DNA of 10,420 bases, taken from an uncultured Pseudomonadales bacterium (GTDB lineage: Bacteria > Pseudomonadota > Gammaproteobacteria > Pseudomonadales > Pseudohongiellaceae). The notes beneath the pieces are model-generated. The model did not search any database. It was not told where the DNA came from and saw only the letters and a program-made list of their open reading frames with translations. The stretch covers positions 1-10,420 of the forward strand of contig CALKDE010000307.1 of the NCBI GenBank assembly GCA_938082955.1, read 5' to 3'. Of the stretch, positions 1-6,910 are shown piece after piece. Numbering within the stretch: position 1 is the stretch's first letter; each line of letters opens with the position of its first letter. Both the position numbers and the translations under genes were made by a program.

Positions 1-2004
1 AGTCACTGCAATATACTGCTTTCCGTCTATGGCAAAGCTAACAGGGTGACCCTGCACTGATGTGCCAAGCCGTGTCTCCCAGAGTATCTCACCATTACGC
101 GCATCGAAGGCTCGGAAGCGCCGATCGAGGTCGCCGACGAAGACAAGATTTCCCGCTGTGGATATAGTTCCTGTCAAGAAAGCCGCTCGTTGTTCGTAAC
201 TCCAGACCTCTTCCATAGAATCTACGTTATATGCTGCGAGTTTGCCCATATTACCGTCTGAACCTGGCATTTCGAACCAGCGGCGATTTGCCGCTGTGCC
301 ACCGGCACCCTGCACAAGCGGTACTTCTCGTGCCGATATTTCCAAGCAAGACTGACTCAGAGGAATAATCAGATTCGCGCTAGGTTCGTGATAGGTCATG
401 GAGTGCCAGTCTTTTCCACCGGCTGTGCTCGGGCAAACGCTTAGCCATTCGTCCAGTTGCGCATTGGCAATGTCATCACGGTAGGTTACAGCCCCAGTCA
501 CAGAGTCTATGTTAGTGAACACGTTCTGGAAGATAGTCTCCAGGTGGGAGATGAACTCACCACTCACTCTATCGTGCTTCCACAGAATGCCGTGCTTGCC
601 GATTGAGAAAACGAGTTTGTCATCGCCACGGTCAATCAGGACACGTTCGAATACCTCGTCAAGATCCAGCGCCTCGGCGGGCACGTGCTGGAAAAACCAA
701 TCCAGAGAGCCGTCATCCACATTGATGGCTACGGTGGAATTGGTGAATAGACCGGTATCGAAAATGGAGAGATTTCGACTGGCCGGCATCCACGGTTTTT
801 GCTGTGCGGTTCCCCAATAGGTGATTTTTAGCTCAGGATCGTAACTTCCTGTAATCCAAGTTTCGCCGCCTGCACGAAACATGTCATCTATGTTGCCCCA
901 AGTATCACCGCCAGAATCACCACTTTCGGCGATGGTGTTGAAGCGCCATAGCACCTCACCGTTGTCTGCATCTACCGCGCTGATATAGCAGTCTTCCTCG
1001 ATGTAGCGAGAGCAACCTAAAAGGCCCTGGATGATTTTGCCGTCGGCTACTATAGGTCCGCTGGAATTCCCGAAGCCCTTGCTGCCATCGGCGATTTCTG
1101 TTTCCCAAACTGGTTCGCCTGTACGTGCATCGAGTGCCAATAATCGAGCATCGGTTGTGGCGTGAATAATCTTATCCTCATAGATGGCGATGTTGCGCAT
1201 GTCCTCGCTATCTTCAGGACCCGCGTGATGCTCCCAGATTAGCTCGCCAGTCTTCCCATCCAATGCTTGAATTATGTTGCTAGGATTGATCAGATAGATG
1301 GTGCCGTCGTACACCAGCGGCGAAGGTTCCGAGTCACCATCATGCATACTCCAGACCCATTCCAATCGCAGGTCACCCACGTTGTCAACATTGATCTGAT
1401 CCAAAGGACTATAGCTCCAGGCCTGATAGTTGCGGCGCAACATCGGCCAGTCACCCGGAGCCGGGTTGGTGAGCATCGCATCGGAGATCGGCCGAAAATT
1501 TTCGACAGTGCCAGGAAGGATTACACCAGTAGGTGCAATGCTTTCCGGCGGGGCAATCAAATTCGCTGCACTGGGAATATTGATCGCTAAGGGGTAATCC
1601 GAACTTGCTGTTAGCAGGGGATTGCTGTCGATGACTCCGCTTCTGCGCATGACGTGAGCGACGATATTGATATAGTCATCATCGCTAATAGCAGCATTCT
1701 CACCCGGAGGCATGTTCGCTTTGATGTAGTTATAGAAGTCACCCGGCGATTGCATCCCCCAACTTGCAAGAAATGCTTGCCCGGTTAGTATCGGGCCTAG
1801 CGCGCTGCCTTCGAGACTAGCACCATGGCAGGCCGCGCAGTTCGCGGAGTAAGCTTGGACTCCAGCTTCGGCTTGTGAGCTGAAGCTGGCAACAGAGGTG
1901 GCTGCACTCTCAACTACACTCTCTTCTTCAATCTCGTTCTCACCGCCGCAGGCAACGAGCAGGCCCAATCCAAGCATTCCTAATACATGATTTCTTAATT
2001 TCAT
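1..2004 (-). CDS. Cytochrome c-PQQ dehydrogenase lipoprotein, copy A (C-terminus cut by left edge)
   Basis: This is a fused haem-quinoprotein dehydrogenase, expected to oxidise an alcohol or similar substrate in the periplasm and pass electrons to its own haem c. The frame is open for 668 codons from the ATG at 2004 to the window edge; by comparison with copy B about 35 residues are missing. A lipobox LVAC gives lipidated Cys19. A single CAACH haem site (C56, C59, H60) is followed by a likely axial Met98 in NMPPG. Beta-propeller blades run from about residue 185, with repeated ALD..TGE..W motifs and a C-terminal TRLGTSVQG..VSF segment. The catalytic region reads VPAEALDLDE (D447, D449). By hand alignment about 75% of 509 positions match copy B, which lies 60 bases upstream; that spacer has a purine-rich AAGGGG about 11 bases before the ATG. 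It is probably the last visible gene of the CHRD-B-A operon. The substrate is unknown. The N-terminal haem order recalls polyvinyl alcohol dehydrogenase, but that is only an analogy. Confidence 0.9.
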   Translation of the reverse strand, partial: MKLRNHVLGMLGLGLLVACGGENEIEEESVVESAATSVASFSSQAEAGVQAYSANCAACHGASLEGSALGPILTGQAFLASWGMQSPGDFYNYIKANMPPGENAAISDDDYINIVAHVMRRSGVIDSNPLLTASSDYPLAINIPSAANLIAPPESIAPTGVILPGTVENFRPISDAMLTNPAPGDWPMLRRNYQAWSYSPLDQINVDNVGDLRLEWVWSMHDGDSEPSPLVYDGTIYLINPSNIIQALDGKTGELIWEHHAGPEDSEDMRNIAIYEDKIIHATTDARLLALDARTGEPVWETEIADGSKGFGNSSGPIVADGKIIQGLLGCSRYIEEDCYISAVDADNGEVLWRFNTIAESGDSGGDTWGNIDDMFRAGGETWITGSYDPELKITYWGTAQQKPWMPASRNLSIFDTGLFTNSTVAINVDDGSLDWFFQHVPAEALDLDEVFERVLIDRGDDKLVFSIGKHGILWKHDRVSGEFISHLETIFQNVFTNIDSVTGAVTYRDDIANAQLDEWLSVCPSTAGGKDWHSMTYHEPSANLIIPLSQSCLEISAREVPLVQGAGGTAANRRWFEMPGSDGNMGKLAAYNVDSMEEVWSYEQRAAFLTGTISTAGNLVFVGDLDRRFRAFDARNGEILWETRLGTSVQGHPVSFAIDGKQYIAVT

Positions 2005-2064
2005 TTTTAGCAATTCCCCTTGTGGTAATAGGCGTTGAACTCCGCTTAGGGTGACTAATCGCGT

Positions 2065-4173
2065 CTAGTCAGCAAGAGCAAATACATAGACTGCGTTTCC
2101 CGAACGTGGATATTTGATCTCTGTAAGAATTACACCGGGAACTGCGCGCGGGCTAGTGCCGCCAAGCGCCGCTGTTACTGCGATATATTGTTTGCCATCA
2201 ACAGCAAAGGAAACTGGATGTCCCTGAACAGATGTTCCCAGTCTAGTTTCCCAAACGATCTCGCCGGTAGTTACATCGAAGGCCTTAAAACGTCGGTCCA
2301 GATCGCCAACGAATACCAGATTGCCGCCGGTGGACATCGTGCCAGTATGAAAGGATGCGCGTTGCTGATAGCTCCATACTTCTTCCATGGTATCTACGTT
2401 ATAGGCGCCGATCTTGCCGAGGTTGCCGTCTGTTCCGGGCATCTCGAAGAATTTACGGCTAGCAGCCAGACCACCACCACCTTGCACTAACGCCACTTCT
2501 CGTGCCGCGTTCTCTAGACAGGTTTGGCTGAGCGGGGCGATCATGGTCCCAGTAGGCGGATGGTAGGTCATTGAATGCCAGTCTTTACCTCCGGCGCTGC
2601 TCGGGCAGGCTGAAGTCCATTCGTTTAGCTTCGCATTCTGAATGTCTTCGCGGTAAGTGACCAGGCCAGTCTCATCGTCGATGTCGGTAAAGGCATTTTG
2701 AAAAACAGTTTCCTTGTATGCCTGAAATTCACCCGAGACTCTGTCGTTCTTCCATAGGATGCCGTACTTGCCTAGCGAGAACACTAATTTGTCGTCGCCG
2801 CGGTTTACAAGGATGCGCTCGAATACTTCATCCAGATCTAGCGCCTCGGCGGGTACGTGTTGGAAGAACCAATCAAGCTCACCCGTGTCGGTGCTTACAG
2901 CAACCGTTGAATTGGTGAACAGACCCACGTCATTGATCGTTAAATGACGGCTAACAGGTACCCAAGGCTTTTGCTGTGCAGTGCCCCAGTAGGTCAACTT
3001 GAGGTCAGGGTCGTAGCTGCCAGTAATCCATGTTTCGCCACCGGCACGAAATAAATCAGGTAGCTCGCCCCAGGTGTCGCCGCCGGGCCCATTCGCCTTA
3101 GCAATAGTATTGAAGCGCCACTCAAGCTCGCCAGTGTTGGCATCGTGTGCGCTGATGTAGCAATCCTCAGGTATATATCGTGCGCAACCGGCGAGACCAA
3201 GAATGACCTTGCCGTCGGCGACGATGGGTCCGCTAGAATTAGAGAAGCCCTTGCTGGAGTCGGCAACCTCAGTTTCCCAAACCTGCTCGCCGGTGCGGGC
3301 ATCTAGAGCGACTAACCTTGCATCGGTAGTAGCTTGAATGATCTTGTCGTTATAGATAGCAATATTGCGCATGTCCTGACGATTCGCCGGGCCTGCCCAG
3401 TTCTCCCAAATAAGCTCACCAGTAGCTGCGTCCAGAGCCTGGATGACATTGCCTGGATTAATCAGGTACATGATGCCGTCATAGACAAGCGGGGCAGGTT
3501 CCGAATCGCCCTCATACATGTTCCAAACCCATTCAAGGGTCATGCCGCCTACGTTGTCGGTGTTGATTTGACTCAGTGGGCTGTAACTATGGCCGTAGTA
3601 GTTGCGGCGGTGCATAGGCCAGTCGGCCGGGTCTGGGTTTTCCAGCATGGCATCGGTAACGGGAGTGAAGTTCTCTATAGTGCCGGCGACCGTGACACCT
3701 TGTGGAGGCTCTGGTTCGGGGCGCGAGCGCCGTGCAACAACTTGAGAGATATTGTCAGCAATTTCAAAATCTGTGCTCGCGGTGAGCGCCTCGGTAACCG
3801 CGTCAACACCGTTGGAGGACAGTATATGTGCGACAATATTAGTGTAATCCTCATCGCTTATGCCGTCGTTCCCGCCGGGGGGCATATTCGCCTGAATATT
3901 ATTCAATAGCAGGGCTGGAGTTTGTGTGCCCCATCGCTGCACAAAAGAATTTCCGGAAAGTATCGGGCCCAGTGTAGTGCCCTCTAAGTTCGCGCCATGG
4001 CAGGCAGCGCAGTTGCTGGCGAATGCGTCAGCGCCAGTTTCCGCTTGCGAGTTAAACGTCACGGAGGCGTCTGAAGCTGCCGGCGCAGTGCTCTCTCCCC
4101 CGCAGGCAGCAAGTAGCAGCACTAGGGCAGACGCGAGAAGTGCGCGAGCAGTGTTCTTATTGATTATTTTCAT
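2065..4173 (-). CDS. Cytochrome c-PQQ dehydrogenase lipoprotein, copy B
   Basis: This is a complete 702-residue paralogue of copy A, a PQQ-dependent dehydrogenase with its own haem c. Lipobox LAAC predicts lipidated Cys24. The haem site is CAACH (C55, C58, H59) and M97 in NMPPGG is the likely sixth ligand. A charged, proline-rich linker (about 145-165) leads to the propeller (about 180-700). Visible active-site features are GDTW (365-368), YWGTAQQKPW (395-404), where alcohol dehydrogenases have GN.PW, and AEALDLDE (442-449), whose D446 aligns with the catalytic Asp and D448 with the extra Asp of lanthanide enzymes. C330 and C338 flank the first half; C523 and C552 are also shared with copy A. 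No vicinal Cys-Cys pair is seen. The start is supported by GAGG six bases before the ATG and by 12 bases of spacing after the CHRD gene stop. Family membership is sure; metal and substrate are inference. Confidence 0.94.
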   Translation of the reverse strand: MKIINKNTARALLASALVLLLAACGGESTAPAASDASVTFNSQAETGADAFASNCAACHGANLEGTTLGPILSGNSFVQRWGTQTPALLLNNIQANMPPGGNDGISDEDYTNIVAHILSSNGVDAVTEALTASTDFEIADNISQVVARRSRPEPEPPQGVTVAGTIENFTPVTDAMLENPDPADWPMHRRNYYGHSYSPLSQINTDNVGGMTLEWVWNMYEGDSEPAPLVYDGIMYLINPGNVIQALDAATGELIWENWAGPANRQDMRNIAIYNDKIIQATTDARLVALDARTGEQVWETEVADSSKGFSNSSGPIVADGKVILGLAGCARYIPEDCYISAHDANTGELEWRFNTIAKANGPGGDTWGELPDLFRAGGETWITGSYDPDLKLTYWGTAQQKPWVPVSRHLTINDVGLFTNSTVAVSTDTGELDWFFQHVPAEALDLDEVFERILVNRGDDKLVFSLGKYGILWKNDRVSGEFQAYKETVFQNAFTDIDDETGLVTYREDIQNAKLNEWTSACPSSAGGKDWHSMTYHPPTGTMIAPLSQTCLENAAREVALVQGGGGLAASRKFFEMPGTDGNLGKIGAYNVDTMEEVWSYQQRASFHTGTMSTGGNLVFVGDLDRRFKAFDVTTGEIVWETRLGTSVQGHPVSFAVDGKQYIAVTAALGGTSPRAVPGVILTEIKYPRSGNAVYVFALAD

Positions 4174-4185
4174 GCTAGACCTCGA

Positions 4186-4638
4186 TTAATTTCTGGCAAA
4201 AACCCAACCGCGCAGCTCGCCGGGAGGGTTTGTTTCGCTGTGCACTTGGATATACAGCGCATTATTATTCAAAGCCGAGACCTGTTCATCAGTGAGCTCC
4301 AGCACCGCGCTGATCTCGCCAGCCGGCATCTTGGTTATCTCTAGCTGATGCACGACCGGGCCGGGCTGTGCCGGTGGACCATTGTGCACATGCGCCATGG
4401 TGGCGGCCGAGTTCATGCCGGCGAAGTTGCCGCGGACAGTGAGCGTATTACCCTCTAGTGTCAGAATCACCTCGCCCTCACCGGTTATCGTAGTAACCGT
4501 CTGTGGGGTAGTAGGCATCGGTGACAACCTAGCTCTAAAGGTACCAGACTGTGCCACTGCGCTGACAGAAAAAACCAGCGTGAGTGTGCAAGCGAAGATC
4601 GTTATAAGTTTGGAAAAAGTCTTGTGGCCGAGTTTCAT
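4186..4638 (-). CDS. Exported CHRD-domain protein
   Basis: This 150-residue protein has a Sec signal peptide (basic start, hydrophobic stretch 9-25, cleavage near AVAQ, residues 27-30) followed by a single CHRD domain that fills the rest. The hallmarks are an AHVHNGPP segment near residue 82, where the family has AHIH plus a glycine/proline run, and the terminal YIQVHSETNPPGELRGWV-like block. CHRD domains are extracellular beta-sandwich modules named after chordin; their bacterial role is poorly known, and a bound metal has been suggested because of the conserved histidines. AAGAGG lies five bases before the ATG. It is the first gene of the operon, 12 bases from PQQ copy B, so it probably shares a compartment and a transcript with the dehydrogenases. 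A cupredoxin-like electron acceptor seems unlikely because no Cys-Met type-1 copper pattern is present. Its function in this operon is unknown. Confidence 0.88.
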   Translation of the reverse strand: MKLGHKTFSKLITIFACTLTLVFSVSAVAQSGTFRARLSPMPTTPQTVTTITGEGEVILTLEGNTLTVRGNFAGMNSAATMAHVHNGPPAQPGPVVHQLEITKMPAGEISAVLELTDEQVSALNNNALYIQVHSETNPPGELRGWVFARN

Positions 4639-4740
4639 AGCTACCTCTTGGCGCGTTTATTCTTATAGGGTTTGTGCTAACAATTAGATTAACTAAAAGT
4701 AGTAGGAGAAATTACCACTAACTGAGGGAAATAGGAACGT

Positions 4741-4878
4741 ATGAGCCAGTCCATAGGGCTCAGAGACTGTCTCGAATGGGTGTTTGAAAAGCTGTTGCTG
4801 GCTAAAGCTCTTTCAGGCCAGAGGGAGAGCTGCCTGCCCTTTGTTTCGTATACTCCCTATTCGCCGCGTATCTATTGA
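4741..4878 (+). CDS. Possible 45-residue small protein
   Basis: An ATG at 4741 preceded by AGGA at a four-base spacing opens a frame of 45 codons ending in TGA. The product is mixed in composition, with a short amphipathic stretch (EWVFEKLLLAKAL, residues 12-24). It has no signal peptide and no recognised domain, and it would be the only plus-strand gene in this half of the window. The opposite strand at 4802-4924 holds a rival 40-codon stretch, and at most one is likely to be real. A chance open frame is the simplest alternative. Confidence 0.18.
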   Translation: MSQSIGLRDCLEWVFEKLLLAKALSGQRESCLPFVSYTPYSPRIY

Positions 4879-4951
4879 TAAATGCGATCTTTGCTTCTTC
4901 GCTAACTAGTTGTATGTCGGCCAGGGTTCAAGCATTTTTCCTATGTTTTGT

Positions 4952-4968
4952 ATTCCTAATATAGGAAT
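4952..4968. promoter_or_regulatory. Perfect 7+3+7 inverted repeat, candidate operator
   Basis: The arms ATTCCTA and TAGGAAT are separated by ATA. A further TTCCTA half-site lies at 4938-4943, 15 bases before the matching hexamer of the first arm. The arrangement resembles binding sites for a dimeric regulator with an accessory half-site. It lies about 315 bases upstream of the CHRD start, far for a simple repressor but possible for an activator or a longer leader. No regulator gene is in the window. Confidence 0.3.
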
Positions 4969-5031
4969 GCCACAAAGACACGTCAGCGGTAATAAAGCCT
5001 ACGAGGATGATGATACACCTAACGTTTAATT

Positions 5032-5060
5032 AACTTAGGAGGCAGCTAAGTTGCTTCCTT
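5032..5060. terminator. Overlapping alternative hairpins after the SGNH gene
   Basis: AACTTAG (5032-5038) and CTAAGTT (5046-5052) form a perfect seven-base stem around GAGGCAG. A second stem uses GGAGGCA and TGCTTCC over nearly the same bases with one G-T pair, so the two folds exclude each other. The element begins a few bases after the SGNH stop in the minus direction and could act as its terminator, but the tract following on that strand is AATTAAACG rather than a clear U run. The plus strand has a better T run (5059-5063). Terminator function is therefore uncertain. Confidence 0.3.
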
Positions 5061-5062
5061 TT

Positions 5063-5902
5063 TCACTCGGATGTACTACCCAGTGCGGCCAGTACAAGTC
5101 GGGCCATCTCCATGTGTCCTTCGGCGGTAGGGTGAAAACGAATGCCGGTGTCCGTAGCTTGGGCGCCATTGATCCAGCGCCCAGTCATAGCGCAGGGGCC
5201 ATGCCCTTCGGCGAGAACATAGGCGTCAGCAATAAGGCTCTGCCGGCTTGATGTTGCACTGACGAAGGCTTCCTCGAGTCTTCGGCCCAGAGCGGCTAGA
5301 TAGATGGTGTCGTTGGAACTTAACTCAAGCTCGCGGCAGTTTATTGCATCGATGGGGAAGACGCGCGGATAGGCAACCAGCACGATGCTGGCCTGTGGTG
5401 CCTTCGCCTGAATGGCATCGAGCATAGCTCCAAGCTGGGCAGGAAGTTGCTTTACAGCCTCGCCGATCGCTGCCTGATCGAGATTGGTAGTGCAGGCCTC
5501 GTCTGGCGCTGTTCCGGCGCAGGCGAAAGTCGATGAGGTGTATCTAATATCATTGCCACCGATGGTGACAGTCACCAGCGCCGTATTGCTGCTTACGGCA
5601 TCGATCTGTGGGGCAGCACCACGTTGAGAGGTGTTAACAATATTGGGAATGGTCGCGCCGTTGCAGCTCACATCGGTGAGCGTGAGATCCAAAGCGGCTG
5701 CCACGAGGTGCGGGTAGTTGTGATCCGAGCGTCCACAGGAGCCCAATTGAGTAGCAACGCCTGGTCCTGCTGCGAAGGAGCTGCCAAGGGCAACATATTT
5801 GGCTCCCTGTATCAGCGTTACTGCGGCCTTTTCCTGAGACAAGGCTGCAGTAGCGGCAAATAGTGAACAGCACACTGCAACACAGGTGGTTATTTTTCTC
5901 AT
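5063..5902 (-). CDS. Secreted SGNH/GDSL-family esterase
   Basis: This 279-residue exported hydrolase of the SGNH superfamily probably cleaves carboxylic esters or lipids outside the cytoplasm. The signal peptide (MRKITTC..., cleavage near AALSQ, residues 19-23) is followed by block I ALGSSFAAG with nucleophile Ser42, where GSS replaces the usual GDS. Block II is SCNGAT (Gly82), block III is IGGND (Asn117) and block V is FHPTAEGH (His257). There is no Asp three residues before that His, so a Ser-His dyad is likely, as in some Streptomyces secreted esterases. Six cysteines (56, 80, 128, 137, 189, 237) are well placed for three disulfides, as in that secreted group. The start chosen is the ATG at 5902, with AGGAG six bases upstream; a longer frame from 5950 would add 16 residues in front of the signal peptide and has no better ribosome site. 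Substrate unknown. Confidence 0.87.
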   Translation of the reverse strand: MRKITTCVAVCCSLFAATAALSQEKAAVTLIQGAKYVALGSSFAAGPGVATQLGSCGRSDHNYPHLVAAALDLTLTDVSCNGATIPNIVNTSQRGAAPQIDAVSSNTALVTVTIGGNDIRYTSSTFACAGTAPDEACTTNLDQAAIGEAVKQLPAQLGAMLDAIQAKAPQASIVLVAYPRVFPIDAINCRELELSSNDTIYLAALGRRLEEAFVSATSSRQSLIADAYVLAEGHGPCAMTGRWINGAQATDTGIRFHPTAEGHMEMARLVLAALGSTSE

Positions 5903-5958
5903 GTAATTCTCCTGAATTAATAAAAGGGACATAGCTCGGTTGCTTTTCAATTTTATTG

Positions 5959-6216
5959 TTAGGAAACTTCGCCACCGTCCTTAAATTTAAGACCAGTACC
6001 TGGCACAACCGTTACTACTAGAATTTTGTTGCTTACTCGTGCCCTGCCAAGTGCAGTGACAAGTCTTCGCATTTCGGATCGGTTTCTGTTTACTCTACTA
6101 ATAGCGGGCCGAGAAATATCATAAGTTCCACATTTCTGGCAGTTCATCAGTAGTCGATCTGCGGCATCTATTTTTTTGCACTCAACTTTACTACGGCAAC
6201 TAATACAATCGGTCAT
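5959..6216 (-). CDS. Small zinc-ribbon-like hypothetical protein
   Basis: This 85-residue protein has two CxxC pairs (C4-C7 and C26-C29, the second as NCQKCG followed by TYDIS) plus Cys13. The pattern C-x2-C-x18-C-x2-C-G-x-Y fits a small zinc ribbon. The remainder is basic (RPAISRVNRNRSEMRR, about 36-51) and ends in a short hydrophobic strand (KILVVTVV). There is no signal peptide, so it should act in the cytoplasm, perhaps binding nucleic acid or a partner protein. The ribosome site before the ATG is weak (GAGAAA). It ends 56 bases before the SGNH start and might share its transcript. I do not recognise a named family. Confidence 0.55.
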   Translation of the reverse strand: MTDCISCRSKVECKKIDAADRLLMNCQKCGTYDISRPAISRVNRNRSEMRRLVTALGRARVSNKILVVTVVPGTGLKFKDGGEVS

Positions 6217-6230
6217 TTCTATTTCTCAAT

Positions 6231-6242
6231 CTGCGCGCGCAG
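6231..6242. repeat. Perfect 12-base GC-rich palindrome
   Basis: CTGCGCGCGCAG is its own reverse complement and lies 14 bases upstream of the zinc-ribbon gene start, in otherwise AT-rich spacer. It could be an operator or a short hairpin in the leader. Alternating CG runs also arise by chance, so function is not established. Confidence 0.3.
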
Positions 6243-6356
6243 CGCTTTCTTTATGGTTTGTTCGTTATGTGTGGGTCTTGCCCTATAGATACCCTTAAGT
6301 AATGACTATTTTCGTAGAAAGCCAATCTTAACGTAATAATCCGAGATTACTCTTTG

Positions 6357-6818
6357 TTAAAGCTGCTGAAGTAGCTCGATAGTATTACCGGCGGGATCCC
6401 TAAGCATAGCAATTGTAATGCCTAGGTCGTTTATAGCCATAGGCTCTTGAACTTCTGTGCCGCCAAGCTCAATCGCTTTGGAGTAAACCGCGTTAATGTC
6501 GCTTACTCGAAAAATTATGTGCGGCATAGATTCGGCGTCAGCATCTGACTCTCGCTCCAAAATGGCTATCCCGGGACCCATATTGGCAACCGACTGCTTG
6601 TTATCTCCTATAAACCCTAGAATCAACTCGGCTTGTCCACTAGCAAGCTCGAGACGATCCACCTCGATTAGGCCGAACGCTTTTACATAAAATTGCGCAG
6701 CGACAAGCACATCCTCTGCCCCTACACGGGCGGCCATTAACGATACATCTGCACGAGCTTGAAGGATGGTCGTCAAGCCAATAAAAAAAACAGTAAGAGG
6801 GATAAATTTATTTTTCAT
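6357..6818 (-). CDS. Exported VOC (glyoxalase/bleomycin-resistance fold) protein
   Basis: This 153-residue protein carries one vicinal-oxygen-chelate domain behind a Sec signal peptide (MKNKF..., hydrophobic 6-18, cleavage after ARA, residue 23). The two paired modules are visible: AEDVLVAAQFYVKAFGL (34-50) for the first, and MPHIIFRVSDI (98-108) with LRDPAGNTIELLQ (139-151) for the second. His100 and Glu148 sit at usual metal-ligand places. The first-strand ligand is not obvious, because the usual His/Gln position falls in ARVGAEDV, so the metal site may be incomplete. Most VOC enzymes are cytoplasmic, so a signal peptide is unusual. The ribosome site is weak (AGAAAG far upstream). Reaction unknown; lyase, dioxygenase and pure binding roles are all possible. 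Confidence 0.82.
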   Translation of the reverse strand: MKNKFIPLTVFFIGLTTILQARADVSLMAARVGAEDVLVAAQFYVKAFGLIEVDRLELASGQAELILGFIGDNKQSVANMGPGIAILERESDADAESMPHIIFRVSDINAVYSKAIELGGTEVQEPMAINDLGITIAMLRDPAGNTIELLQQL

Positions 6819-6910
6819 TTTTCTAATACTGCTTTCTTTCTGATAATTGAGTTCACTTACAGATATCCCTTAATGCTGGCAACACATTACGCCCTTAATC
6901 ATGGGAGTGC

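Larger units (their letters stand above)
4639..5062. other. Intergenic region upstream of the CHRD-PQQ operon
   Basis: This gap of about 420 bases lies between the stop of the SGNH esterase gene and the start of the CHRD gene, both on the minus strand, so it should hold the promoter of the PQQ operon. A TATAAG -10-like hexamer is present on the minus strand at 4662-4667, but no good -35 partner sits at the right distance. A 17-base inverted repeat (4952-4968) and a hairpin pair (5032-5060) are listed separately. Two short reading frames look somewhat coding: 4741-4878 on the plus strand (45 codons, AGGA before ATG) and 4802-4924 on the minus strand (40 codons, only a CTG start). Neither is recognised as a known protein. 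Confidence 0.5.

Noticed and set aside
3334..3909. A 191-codon plus-strand open frame opposite PQQ copy B
   Set aside because: It is antisense to the clearly coding dehydrogenase gene, has no domain or ribosome site, and similar long antisense frames occur at matching places opposite copy A (for example 1267-1590), as expected from shared codon use.
5010..5065. A GTTAGGT/ACCTAAC motif resembling an integron attC end
   Set aside because: No matching partner core site lies at a suitable distance, there is no imperfect long palindrome of attC type and no integrase; the chance occurrence of a seven-base degenerate motif is high.
5634..6008. A 124-codon minus-strand frame overlapping the SGNH and zinc-ribbon genes
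   Set aside because: It is out of frame with the SGNH signal peptide and catalytic blocks and shows no domain of its own.
6217..6300. The stretch around CGTTATGTG as an attC or recombination site
   Set aside because: The core does not fit GTTRRRY and no pairing arm was found; only the short palindrome at 6231-6242 is real.
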